Of a stretch of 64,000 nucleotides of DNA, positions 1 to 7,180 are shown piece after piece. A program made the position numbers and the translations under genes. Below the pieces are notes generated by a model, which was not told the DNA's origin, ran no database searches, and saw only the letters and a list, made by a program, of their open reading frames with translations. Location of the stretch: NCBI RefSeq assembly GCF_003287935.1, contig NZ_CP030287.1:434001-498000 (forward strand). Direction: 5' to 3'. Position 1 is the first letter of the stretch. Each line of letters begins with the position of its first letter. This DNA is from Streptomyces sp. ICC1. GTDB taxonomy: Bacteria; Actinomycetota; Actinomycetes; Streptomycetales; Streptomycetaceae.

Positions 1-2
1 GT

Positions 3-800
3 GAGAGCCGCTACGGACAGTGCCGCGGGGGCGGCGGGTGGGTGCTCGGCCACAGCATTGACGGCACCCAGGCCGAGTACGTCCGCGTCCCGTTCGCCGA
101 CCTTTCGGTGTACCCGCTGCCGAGCACGGTCGACAGCGCTGAGGCCGTGCTGCTCGCGGACATCTTCCCCACCGCTTACGAGGTGGGCGTGCTGAACGGC
201 AACGTGCGGCCCGGGGACACCGTCGTCGTGGTCGGCGCCGGACCCGTGGGACTCGCGGCCATCGCCACGGCCCGGCTGTACTCGCCGGCCCGCGTCATCG
301 CCGTGGACCTCGCGCCGTCCCGGCTGGCGAAGGCGCGTGAGTTGGGCGCGGACGCGGTCGTGAACGCTGCCGAGGAGCCGGAGCAGCTCGTGGGTGACCT
401 GACCGACGGTCTCGGCGCGGACGTCGTCATGGAGGCCGTCGGCGTGCCCGAGACCTTCGAGATGTGCACCCGGATGGTCCGCCCGGGCGGCCGGGTCGCG
501 AACATCGGCGTCCACGGCCGGCCCGCGACCCTGCACCTCGAAGACCTGTGGATCAAGGACGTCACCTTCACCACCGGGCTCGTGGACACCTGCTCCACGC
601 CGATGCTGCTGCGCATGCTGGCGGCCGGACGGCTGCCGACCTCGTCGCTGATCAGCCATCGTTTCGGGCTGGGACAGATGGAGGAGGCGTACGAGGTGTT
701 CTCCCGCGCCGGTGAGACGGGTGCGCTGAAGGTCGTGCTGGGCGGGCCGCGCCACGATGACCTGGCCGTGTCGAACCCGTCGCGCGTCCTGGAGACCTGA
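3..800 (+). CDS. Zinc-dependent alcohol dehydrogenase, 5' end outside window
   Basis: Medium-chain (MDR) alcohol dehydrogenase. The reading frame is open from base 3, so the N-terminal catalytic zinc-binding half lies before the window; the first visible residues (RYGQCRGGGGWVLGH) continue the structural-zinc region of the family. The Rossmann motif GAGPVGL is followed by an acidic VDLAPSRL strand end that fits NAD binding. C-terminal residues form the usual second half of the catalytic domain. Members oxidise or reduce alcohols/aldehydes with NAD(H). Its position beside phosphoketolase and stress proteins suggests a fermentative or redox-balancing role at low oxygen, which is inference. The substrate cannot be read from what is visible. 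Confidence 0.9.
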   Translation, partial: ESRYGQCRGGGGWVLGHSIDGTQAEYVRVPFADLSVYPLPSTVDSAEAVLLADIFPTAYEVGVLNGNVRPGDTVVVVGAGPVGLAAIATARLYSPARVIAVDLAPSRLAKARELGADAVVNAAEEPEQLVGDLTDGLGADVVMEAVGVPETFEMCTRMVRPGGRVANIGVHGRPATLHLEDLWIKDVTFTTGLVDTCSTPMLLRMLAAGRLPTSSLISHRFGLGQMEEAYEVFSRAGETGALKVVLGGPRHDDLAVSNPSRVLET

Positions 801-935
801 CGGCGCCGGTGCGCCACGTCGCCGGTGGCTGTTCCGTTGGGCAGGGGCGGGGCGGGGATCTTCGCGGCGAGCTCCGCCACGGGTGGCGCCTGGACCGCGG
901 CGGCCGCAGTGGCGGCGGTGGCGGCGGTGGCGGCC

Positions 936-1214
936 GGCGAGGAAGGCGCCGAGTTCGCCGATGGTGCTCATGAGCGGTGCGGGGAAGACCACGGTGGTGT
1001 TCTTGTCGACGCCGACCTCCACGAGGCTCTGCAGGTTGCGCAGTTGCAGGGCGAGGGGGTGGGCCATCATCGTGTCGGGGGCGTCGCCGAGTGCGGTGGC
1101 GGTCATCGACTCGCCCTCCGCGTTGATGATCTTGTCCCTCTTCTCCCGTTCGGCCTCGGCCTGGCGGGCCATCGCGCGCTTCACGGGGCTCGGCACGGTT
1201 GCGACCGGGTGCGG
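936..1214 (-). pseudogene. Slipin/SPFH (band 7) protein, C-terminal relic
   Basis: Read on the minus strand, the fragment gives a run with RAMARQAEAERE, KIINAEGE, then LALQLRNLQSLVEV and NTTVVFPAPLMS, the diagnostic C-terminal segment of slipins (stomatin-like membrane scaffold proteins). The N-terminal membrane hairpin and SPFH domain are absent. The Ala-rich tail that normally follows seems to continue in a different frame (about 840-935), so at least one frameshift is present. A palindrome resembling the operators of neighbouring genes (1263-1276) still lies just upstream. Probably a dead remnant of a former dormancy-locus gene. Confidence 0.6.
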
Positions 1215-1262
1215 CGAGCCTGCCTCGCTTCCATGCTCGCGCGGTGCGGGTGGGGCGGGCAG

Positions 1263-1276
1263 GGGCCGTACGGTCC
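1263..1276. promoter_or_regulatory. Candidate DevR/OsdR-type box upstream of slipin relic
   Basis: GGGCCGTACGGTCC is an exact match to the palindrome form GGnCCGNNCGGnCC found in front of several genes of this locus. It lies upstream of the slipin relic and just past the CBS gene's 3' end. Assignment to the response regulator is inferred. Confidence 0.4.
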
Positions 1277-1286
1277 ACATCCTGAG

Positions 1287-1916
1287 TCAGCGGGGAACGT
1301 CTTCGGTGCCGCGGTCCGGCGGAGCGGTGCGGGTGCGGGTGTCGTCGGAGTGGGCCGTGAGCCGGTCGATGACCGTGACCACGCCGTCCAACTGTCCGGC
1401 GAGCCGGAGCGCGACGGGAATCTGGCTGCTCCTGGCGAGTCGGCCGTCCAGGGTGACGACCCCGTCCACTACGCGCACGCTCACGGCGTCGGCGCCGATG
1501 TCCATCGTGTCCGCGAGCACCTCCTCGACCAGCACGCGGTGTATCTCGTGGTCCGGGCGGAGGAACACGCGCAGCAGGTCCCGACGGGTCACGATGCCGA
1601 CCAGCCGGTCCTCCTCGTCGACGACCGGGAGCCGCGTCACGCCCCGCCGGGTGATGAGGCGCGCGGCCTCGGTGACCGTCTGTTCGGCGTGGACCGTGAC
1701 GGCCGGCTCGGTCATCACGTCTCGAGCGGTGAGGTGGTCTTGGATGAGCAGATCGGTCCGCGAAATGACCCCGATGACACGCTCGTCCCCGTCCACGACC
1801 GGCACTCCGCTGATGTCGTGGTCAATGAGCAGCGCGGCCACGTCGTCGGACGGAGTGCGCCCGACGACCGAGATGACCTCGTCGGTCATGAGGAAGCCGA
1901 CTTTGGCGTGCTTCAT
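1287..1916 (-). CDS. CBS-pair and BON domain protein
   Basis: A 209-residue cytoplasmic protein. Two CBS motifs occupy roughly residues 8-120 (DHDISGVPVVDGDERVIGVI and RRGVTRLPVVDEEDRLVGIV are the repeat cores) and a BON domain roughly residues 125-195 (VVDGVVTLDGRL). CBS pairs bind adenine nucleotides and report energy charge; BON domains bind lipids or mediate oligomerisation. CBS proteins such as hypoxic response protein 1 belong to the mycobacterial DosR regulon. The gene is divergent from the universal stress genes across a 266-base region holding two candidate operators, so common control is likely. No enzymatic domain is attached, so a ligand-sensing or chaperone-like role is the most that can be said. 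Confidence 0.88.
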   Translation of the reverse strand: MKHAKVGFLMTDEVISVVGRTPSDDVAALLIDHDISGVPVVDGDERVIGVISRTDLLIQDHLTARDVMTEPAVTVHAEQTVTEAARLITRRGVTRLPVVDEEDRLVGIVTRRDLLRVFLRPDHEIHRVLVEEVLADTMDIGADAVSVRVVDGVVTLDGRLARSSQIPVALRLAGQLDGVVTVIDRLTAHSDDTRTRTAPPDRGTEDVPR

Positions 1917-2003
1917 CTGCGGCCCTCCTGTCGGCCTCGGCCAGTGAGCGCACCGTGTGGAGCACCCTCACCAGCCACCATCCGCCGCGTACGCCCGCAG
2001 TGC

Positions 2004-2022
2004 GAGGGCCGAACGGGCCCTC
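2004..2022. promoter_or_regulatory. Candidate DevR/OsdR-type box 1, CBS/USP divergent region
   Basis: GAGGGCC-GAACG-GGCCCTC is a perfect 7-bp inverted repeat containing the core GGnCCGNNCGGnCC (2006-2019). It sits 88 bases upstream of the CBS gene start and 161 bases upstream of the first universal stress gene. Confidence 0.45.
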
Positions 2023-2080
2023 TGCCAGGACTGACCGGTCCAGGCGGTGTGCGGTCGGTGAATCGATGGGTGACGGGCAA

Positions 2081-2095
2081 GGGACCTTCGGTCCC
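2081..2095. promoter_or_regulatory. Candidate DevR/OsdR-type box 2, USP promoter
   Basis: GGGACC-TTC-GGTCCC is a perfect inverted repeat 88 bases upstream of the universal stress gene. It keeps the GGGAC/GTCCC half-sites of the mycobacterial DosR box, with a spacer one base different from that of the other boxes in this locus. Confidence 0.5.
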
Positions 2096-2182
2096 ATGAC
2101 TGCCCCCTGCGGCCCATTCCTCGCGCCGGTCCGGGTGACAGTGTGAAAGCACCCCCGACGCCGTTCCACGGAGGAGGAAGCC

Positions 2183-3091
2183 ATGCAAGGCGCCACCCCA
2201 TACCGTCCGGACCTCGGCTCGGTCGTCGTCGGTGTCGACGGATCGAGCACCGCGCTGACAGCGGCATTGTGGGCCGCCGCCGAGGCGTCCCGACGCAACA
2301 GCACCCTTCACATCTTCTACGCGGGCGATACCGCCGACCGGATCTCCTACCTGTCGGCTCAGATCATCGAACGCGTCCACGCGGAGGGCCGTGACCTGTT
2401 GGAGGTTACGGCCGCTACGGTCTCGGAGCGATTCCCGACCCTCCACGTCACTACGGAGTACAGCCGCCGGGACCCCGTCTCCGGTCTGCACCGGGTGGCG
2501 GCGAAGTACGGCACCACGGTGGTCGGTCACCGCGGGACGGGCGGCTTCGAGTCGCTGATGCTGGGTTCGGTCGGGCTGAGGCTCACAGCGGGCGCCACGA
2601 CCCCCGTCATCGTGGTGCGCGGCGGCGAGGACCTCGCCGAGAACGGCGTGGTCCTGGCCGCGGTGCGAGACGAGTACGACCTCGAATGCGCGCGCTATGC
2701 CGCCCGCGAAGCAGAGCTGCGCAAGGCAACGCTGCGCCTGCTGACCGTGTGGAACATCCTTCAGTACGCCGGAACCGTCGTCACCATGCTCGACGACGTC
2801 GACGAACTCACCAGCCGCCATGTCCGCAGTCTGGAGTCCGTCGCCGACCGCGTACGCGAGGAGTTCCCCGCGTTGACCGTGAACGCCGATGCCGAGAAGA
2901 GCGTGTCGGTGGCCGCGGTCCTGGTCGAGGCATCACGCCGTGCGGACCTGCTCGTCATGGGAGGACGGCGATCGCCCGGGTACTTCGGGCCCGCCCTGGG
3001 ACGTACCGCGCACAGTCTCCTGCACCACTCGCACTGCCCCGTGGAGCTCATTCCGCGGCACGACGAGGAGCAGGGGAGCAACGCGTCATGA
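2183..3091 (+). CDS. Tandem-domain universal stress protein, copy 1
   Basis: 302 residues with two UspA domains. Domain 1 begins VVVGVDGSSTA and carries the ATP-binding loop GHRGTGGFESLMLGS (G-2X-G-9X-G-S). Domain 2 ends with GGRRSPGYFGPALGRTAHS, a variant of the same loop. A strong ribosome binding site (GGAGGAGG) lies a few bases before the ATG. Tandem USPs are the hallmark of DosR/OsdR dormancy regulons; they bind ATP and modulate persistence and metabolism under hypoxia. Translation is coupled to the next USP gene by an ATGA overlap. Expression is probably driven from the palindrome-containing region upstream. Confidence 0.92.
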   Translation: MQGATPYRPDLGSVVVGVDGSSTALTAALWAAAEASRRNSTLHIFYAGDTADRISYLSAQIIERVHAEGRDLLEVTAATVSERFPTLHVTTEYSRRDPVSGLHRVAAKYGTTVVGHRGTGGFESLMLGSVGLRLTAGATTPVIVVRGGEDLAENGVVLAAVRDEYDLECARYAAREAELRKATLRLLTVWNILQYAGTVVTMLDDVDELTSRHVRSLESVADRVREEFPALTVNADAEKSVSVAAVLVEASRRADLLVMGGRRSPGYFGPALGRTAHSLLHHSHCPVELIPRHDEEQGSNAS

Positions 3092-3951
3092 CGGACATCG
3101 CGGAAGGACGGGACATCGCGGTGGGGATCGACCCCGCCGGCGGGTGGCGCCTGCCCCTCGCCTGGGCAGCCGACGAGGCACACCGCCGCAATGTACGCCT
3201 CCGTCTCGTCCTGGCCGTGCCCTCTCCTCACGACACCGAGCGCATCGTCGACGACACCGCGCAGCACAATGCCGTACGCCAGGCCAGCTCGGAGGCCCTC
3301 GCAGAAGCCGCGGCCTGGGCACGCGAGCGCCACCCCGGGACGGAACTGGCCACCGCCCTGCGCGACGGCTACCCGGCACCCGTGCTCTGCGGGACGTCCA
3401 GACACGCACGCATGGTCGTCCTCGGTTCCCGGCACCTGACCCGGCCCGAGGAGATCTTCAGCGGCTGCTCCGTCGTGCTGCCCGTCACCGCACAGGCCCA
3501 CTGCCCCGTCGTCGTGGTGCGAGGCCCCGAACGCACCGCCCAGACACCGGCCCATATCGTCGTCGGGGTCGACGGCGGCGAGTCGTCGAAGACGGCCATG
3601 GCCTTGGCGTTCCAGGAGGCCGCGCTTCACGGCTGCGAGCTGCACGCGATCTCGGTGTGGCAGCCGCCCGTCTTCTCCTTCCAGAACGAGACGGCGGCTG
3701 TGGGGGCCCAGCGCCGCATGCTGACCGAGGTAGCCGCAGGTGGGGCACAGGAGTACCCGGACGCGAAGCTCACCCACGAGGTGCTGACCGGACACCCGGT
3801 GGAGCGCCTCGCCGAGGCGGCCGAGCACGCCCTGGCCCTGATCGTGGGCCGACGCGGCAAGGGCGGCTACACGGGCCTCCGGCTCGGATCGGTCGTCCAC
3901 GGGCTGCTCCACCGTGCGCACTGCCCCGTCATCACCGTCCCGAGCGGGTGA
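3088..3951 (+). CDS. Tandem-domain universal stress protein, copy 2
   Basis: 287 residues; the start is fixed by the ATGA overlap with the preceding USP gene and gives MTDIAEGRDIAVGIDP. The N-terminal UspA domain is degenerate: the expected GVDGS is GIDPAGG and its glycine loop is LGSRHLTRPEEIFSG. The C-terminal domain is canonical, with VVGVDGGESS and GRRGKGGYTGLRLGS followed by HCPVITV. This asymmetry suggests that only the second domain binds nucleotide. It forms one operon with copy 1. The first domain has probably diverged toward dimerisation or partner binding, which is inference from motif loss. Confidence 0.9.
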   Translation: MTDIAEGRDIAVGIDPAGGWRLPLAWAADEAHRRNVRLRLVLAVPSPHDTERIVDDTAQHNAVRQASSEALAEAAAWARERHPGTELATALRDGYPAPVLCGTSRHARMVVLGSRHLTRPEEIFSGCSVVLPVTAQAHCPVVVVRGPERTAQTPAHIVVGVDGGESSKTAMALAFQEAALHGCELHAISVWQPPVFSFQNETAAVGAQRRMLTEVAAGGAQEYPDAKLTHEVLTGHPVERLAEAAEHALALIVGRRGKGGYTGLRLGSVVHGLLHRAHCPVITVPSG

Positions 3952-4028
3952 ACGGGCACCGCGAGCTTGCAGGTGGGCAACAGCCCGACCGGATTCGCTA
4001 CGGTCCGGACCCCTCGTGCCCGTCACCC

Positions 4029-4042
4029 AGGGTGCCGACCCT
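4029..4042. promoter_or_regulatory. Inverted repeat upstream of histidine kinase
   Basis: AGGGT-GCCG-ACCCT, a perfect 5-bp inverted repeat, lies 77 bases before the kinase start. It is a weaker relative of the other boxes (GGGT half-sites rather than GGnCC), so autoregulation is only a possibility. Confidence 0.25.
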
Positions 4043-4118
4043 GACCGGTCGACGGGCGGGGGACTACGCTGAAGGCCGGGCTGGCGCGCAGAGCCCCTCG
4101 ATGCCGGCGGAGGTGTCC

Positions 4119-5834
4119 ATGGTCGGGGACGGTCGCGATGCGCCGACGAGCCGGATTCCGCAGCCGAGACTGGACGCGCTCCAGGCAGAGATCAGTGACG
4201 CGAGGGGTACCCGTGACCGGCTGAAGGGCCTGCTGGAGGCGGTCATGTCGCTGGGGCAGGAGCTGGACCTGGCCCAGGTGCTGCGCGGGATCGTTGAGGC
4301 CGCGGTCGTCCTCGTGGACGCGGAGTACGGCGCGCTGGGCGTGGTGGGAGACGACGAGAAACTCGCCGAATTCCTCCCGGTGGGCATCAGCGACCAGCTC
4401 CGGGCGCGGATCGGCACCCTCCCCGCCGGGCACGGACTGCTGGGCGAGCTGATCAGGCACCCGCGGCCATTGCGCCTGGGAGACCTCTCGGAACATGCGG
4501 CCTCCGCCGGTTTCCCGGAAAACCACCCTCCGATGCGCTCCTTCCTCGGCGTACCGATCCGGGTCCGGGACGAGGTGTTCGGCAACCTCTACCTGACGGA
4601 GAAGCGGGGCGGCACGGACTTCGACGCGGAGGACGAAGGAGTCCTGTCGACCCTCGCGGTCGCCGCGGGAGTGGCCATCGACAACGCCCGTCTGTACGAG
4701 GAGGTCCGCCTCCGGGAACGGTGGCAGGCGGCCAGCTCCGACTTCACGAGCGCGCTGCTGTCCGGCTCCTCCGAGATCGAAGTACTGGAAGGCATGCTCG
4801 AGCGTGCCCGGGACATCATCTCGGCCGAGATGTGCGTCTTTTACCAGGTGGGGCCCAGCGGCGAGCTGCGCGGCTCGCTGGCCCTGGGGGAAGGCGCCGA
4901 AGCGCACCGCGGGATCGTGCTGCCCGGCGGCGAGGGGATTCTGGCCGGGCCCGGCATGGCGCGGGACGGACTCGTCACCTTGGCGGACGTGGCCACCGAC
5001 ACCCGGGTGGCGGCGCAGCCGGACGTCTGGACGGGCTTCGGGCCGGCCGTGGCCGTCACGGTGGGCACCCGGGCGAAGCTACGGGGTGTACTGATGCTGG
5101 CGCGGCGTACCGGGCGGCCGACGTTCTCCGCGACCGAGGTGGCGCCCCTGCCCGGCTTCGCGGGCCAGGCGGCCCTGGCTCTGGAGCTGGCCGACCGGCG
5201 CCGGGACGGTGAACAGGTGAGCCTGCTCGAGGACCGCGACAGGATCGCCCGCGACCTGCACGATCTCGCGATCCAGCGGCTCTTCGCGACGGGGATGACC
5301 CTGCAGAGCGCCCAGCGCTTCGTGGAGCACCCCGAGGCGTCCGAGCGGCTGAGCCGGTCGATCGACGACCTGGACGAGACCATCAAGATCATCCGTACGA
5401 CCATCTTCGGACTCCGCGACCACGAGACGTCGGGCAGCACGCCGAGACTCCGGGTCCGCGCGGTGCGGGCCGTGGGCGAGGCGGCGGCGCTGCTCGGATT
5501 CTCACCCGCCCTGCGCATGGAGGGGCTGATCGACACCGACGTGCCGGCCCCGGTCGCCGACGAGGTGATCGCCGTCCTCGTCGAGGCCCTGACCAATGTG
5601 GCCCGGCATGCGCGGGCGGCTCGCGCGGAGGTCGGGATCGTCCTGGCGGAAGGCGTACTCACCGTGACGGTGAGCGACGACGGCGTGGGCGTCGCGGAGG
5701 GCGGCCGTCGTAGCGGGCTGCGCAACCTCGCGGAGCGCGCCGAGGCCCACGGGGGCGGACTGTCCCTCTCGCCGCGCCCGGACGGTGACGGGACCCGTCT
5801 GGAATGGCGGATCCCGCTCGCTCCTCCCCGGTGA
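4119..5834 (+). CDS. DevS/DosS-like GAF-GAF sensor histidine kinase
   Basis: 571 residues from the ATG preceded by GGAGG (an in-frame ATG at 4101 is the alternative). Domains: GAF-A about 45-192, GAF-B about 215-360, HisKA_3 about 372-440 with phospho-acceptor His381 in RDLHDLAIQRL, and HATPase with Asn493 (EALTNVARHA) and DDGVGV at 520-525. No membrane segment. In GAF-A the stretch FPENHPPMRSFLGVP contains His136, which aligns by motif with the proximal haem ligand of mycobacterial DosS/DosT, so this may be a haem-based O2/NO/CO or redox sensor. The cognate regulator is encoded convergently immediately downstream. OsdK of S. coelicolor is the expected relative. Confidence 0.9.
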   Translation: MVGDGRDAPTSRIPQPRLDALQAEISDARGTRDRLKGLLEAVMSLGQELDLAQVLRGIVEAAVVLVDAEYGALGVVGDDEKLAEFLPVGISDQLRARIGTLPAGHGLLGELIRHPRPLRLGDLSEHAASAGFPENHPPMRSFLGVPIRVRDEVFGNLYLTEKRGGTDFDAEDEGVLSTLAVAAGVAIDNARLYEEVRLRERWQAASSDFTSALLSGSSEIEVLEGMLERARDIISAEMCVFYQVGPSGELRGSLALGEGAEAHRGIVLPGGEGILAGPGMARDGLVTLADVATDTRVAAQPDVWTGFGPAVAVTVGTRAKLRGVLMLARRTGRPTFSATEVAPLPGFAGQAALALELADRRRDGEQVSLLEDRDRIARDLHDLAIQRLFATGMTLQSAQRFVEHPEASERLSRSIDDLDETIKIIRTTIFGLRDHETSGSTPRLRVRAVRAVGEAAALLGFSPALRMEGLIDTDVPAPVADEVIAVLVEALTNVARHARAARAEVGIVLAEGVLTVTVSDDGVGVAEGGRRSGLRNLAERAEAHGGGLSLSPRPDGDGTRLEWRIPLAPPR

Positions 5835-5843
5835 GTACGGGCG

Positions 5844-6533
5844 TCAGCGACCGGTTTCGTCGCGCTCGCGGACCTCGGCGGCGATCACGGCTGCCTGGAC
5901 GCGGCGTTCGACCCCGAGCTTGGCGAGCAGCCGGGAGATGTGGTTCTTGACCGTCTTCTCGGACAGGAAGAGCCGCTTGCCGATCTGACGGTTGGTGAGG
6001 CCCTCGCCAATGAGCTCCAGCACGGCGCGCTCCCGCTCGGAGAGCACCGTCAACCGCTGGTCTTCCTGCGGTTTCGTGCCGCCCGGATCCCGGAGCGAGC
6101 GCATCAGGCGGGCCGTGGTCGCCGGGTCGAGCATCGACTGCCCCGTCGCCACCGTCCGGATGGCGGCGACCAGGTCCGAGCCCTTGATCTGCTTCAGGAC
6201 GTATCCGGCGGCGCCGGCCATGATGGCGTCGAGCAGGGCGTCCTCGTCGTCGAAGGACGTCAGCATGAGGCAGGCGAGGTCCGGCATGCGCGAGCGCAGC
6301 TCACGGCAGACGGTGATGCCGTCGCTGTCGGGCAGCCGGACGTCGAGCACGGCCACGTCCGGCCTGAGCGCGGGCCCCCGGGCCAGGGCCTGGGCGGCCG
6401 TCGCCGCCTCGCCCACCACCTCGATGTCGGGCTCGGAGTCCAGCAGGTCGTGCAAGCCGCGCCGGACGACCTCGTGGTCGTCGAGGAGGAACACCCGGAT
6501 GGGAGCCGGGGCGGCAGTTGGTGCATCGGACAT
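5844..6533 (-). CDS. DevR/OsdR-like NarL-family response regulator
   Basis: 229 residues. Receiver domain with acidic pair Asp18-Asp19 ([12 protein letters not shown]) and phospho-acceptor Asp64 ([12 protein letters not shown]); LuxR/NarL helix-turn-helix near residues 155-215 ([35 protein letters not shown] is the span, key helix [15 protein letters not shown]). Family members bind GGGAC-type palindromes and activate hypoxia/dormancy genes. It faces the kinase tail-to-tail with a gap of about 9 bases rather than sharing its operon, and follows the cyclic-nucleotide-fold gene on the same strand by 44 bases, so it may be transcribed from that gene's promoter. Confidence 0.93.
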   Translation of the reverse strand: MSDAPTAAPAPIRVFLLDDHEVVRRGLHDLLDSEPDIEVVGEAATAAQALARGPALRPDVAVLDVRLPDSDGITVCRELRSRMPDLACLMLTSFDDEDALLDAIMAGAAGYVLKQIKGSDLVAAIRTVATGQSMLDPATTARLMRSLRDPGGTKPQEDQRLTVLSERERAVLELIGEGLTNRQIGKRLFLSEKTVKNHISRLLAKLGVERRVQAAVIAAEVRERDETGR

Positions 6534-6577
6534 CCACGCCACACCCTCGGGTCGGGATACGTCTCGGGTCGATTGTC

Positions 6578-7063
6578 TCAGATGTGGCTTCCGCTGCCGT
6601 GGGGCGCGTAGAGGTCGAGGAGCCGGATCCGGGAGGAGACGAGCCGGTGGGCGAGCACCTGGCAAACCCACTGCCACATCGCGGAGGCGAGCGCGGGGTC
6701 GGCGTCCATCAGCTCGCGCACGGCTGCGGCGTCGAACTCGTCGGTACGGACCGGCGTCATGGCCTCGGCGCCGAAGTGCCAGGTGTAGGGGCGGAACAGC
6801 CAGGACCAGCCGACGAGCTCGCCGGGGCCGACGGTCTCGACCACCGCGGCCTGCCGGCCGGGTACGTGCACGTCCATGCCCACGTTCCCCGACCGGATGA
6901 CCCAGAAGTGGCTGGTGTGCCCGCCTTGGTTGAACAGGCGCGCGCCGGCGGGGAAGTCCGCCTCGTGGGCGAGGGCCAGCAGGCTGCCGCGGTGTTCCGG
7001 GGAGAGGGCGTGGTCGAAGCGGTTGGGGGAGGAGGTGAGCCGGTGGGGGGAAGAGGTGCTCAT
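6578..7063 (-). CDS. Stand-alone cyclic-nucleotide-binding-fold protein (Crp-like, no HTH)
   Basis: 161 residues, essentially all one cNMP-binding beta-barrel: [21 protein letters not shown] matches the early barrel strands and [12 protein letters not shown] the phosphate-cassette position. The arginine and serine typical of true cAMP binding (RxS after GE) are not obvious, so nucleotide binding is uncertain. There is no room for the C-terminal helix-turn-helix of Crp/Fnr, so it is not a DNA-binding regulator on its own. It lies 44 bases before the response-regulator gene on the same strand, with a candidate operator upstream. A sensory accessory protein is plausible. Confidence 0.8.
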   Translation of the reverse strand: MSTSSPHRLTSSPNRFDHALSPEHRGSLLALAHEADFPAGARLFNQGGHTSHFWVIRSGNVGMDVHVPGRQAAVVETVGPGELVGWSWLFRPYTWHFGAEAMTPVRTDEFDAAAVRELMDADPALASAMWQWVCQVLAHRLVSSRIRLLDLYAPHGSGSHI

Positions 7064-7120
7064 GGCGGTTCTCCGTTCGGGTCCACCTCAACCCTCCGCC
7101 GGTGGTGGCCGGCCCGGGAA

Positions 7121-7136
7121 GGGCCGTTCGGTACCC
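7121..7136. promoter_or_regulatory. Candidate DevR/OsdR-type box upstream of cNMP-fold gene
   Basis: GGGCCGTTCGGTACCC matches GGnCCGNNCGGnCC with one extra base in the right half. It is 58 bases upstream of the cNMP-fold start and downstream of the phosphoketolase stop, so it would serve the cNMP-fold/response-regulator unit. Confidence 0.4.
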
Positions 7137-7180
7137 TCCCGGACCCGGGCGGCCCACCCGTACCACCCCGGGCGCGGCTA

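Noticed and set aside
652..1278. 208-codon arginine/proline-rich open frame on the minus strand
   Set aside because: It runs across the slipin relic in another frame, has no ribosome site, and shows shadow composition.
2889..4118. Upstream extension of the histidine kinase frame
   Set aside because: It is the out-of-frame shadow of the second USP gene; the ATG at 4119 with GGAGG is a better start.
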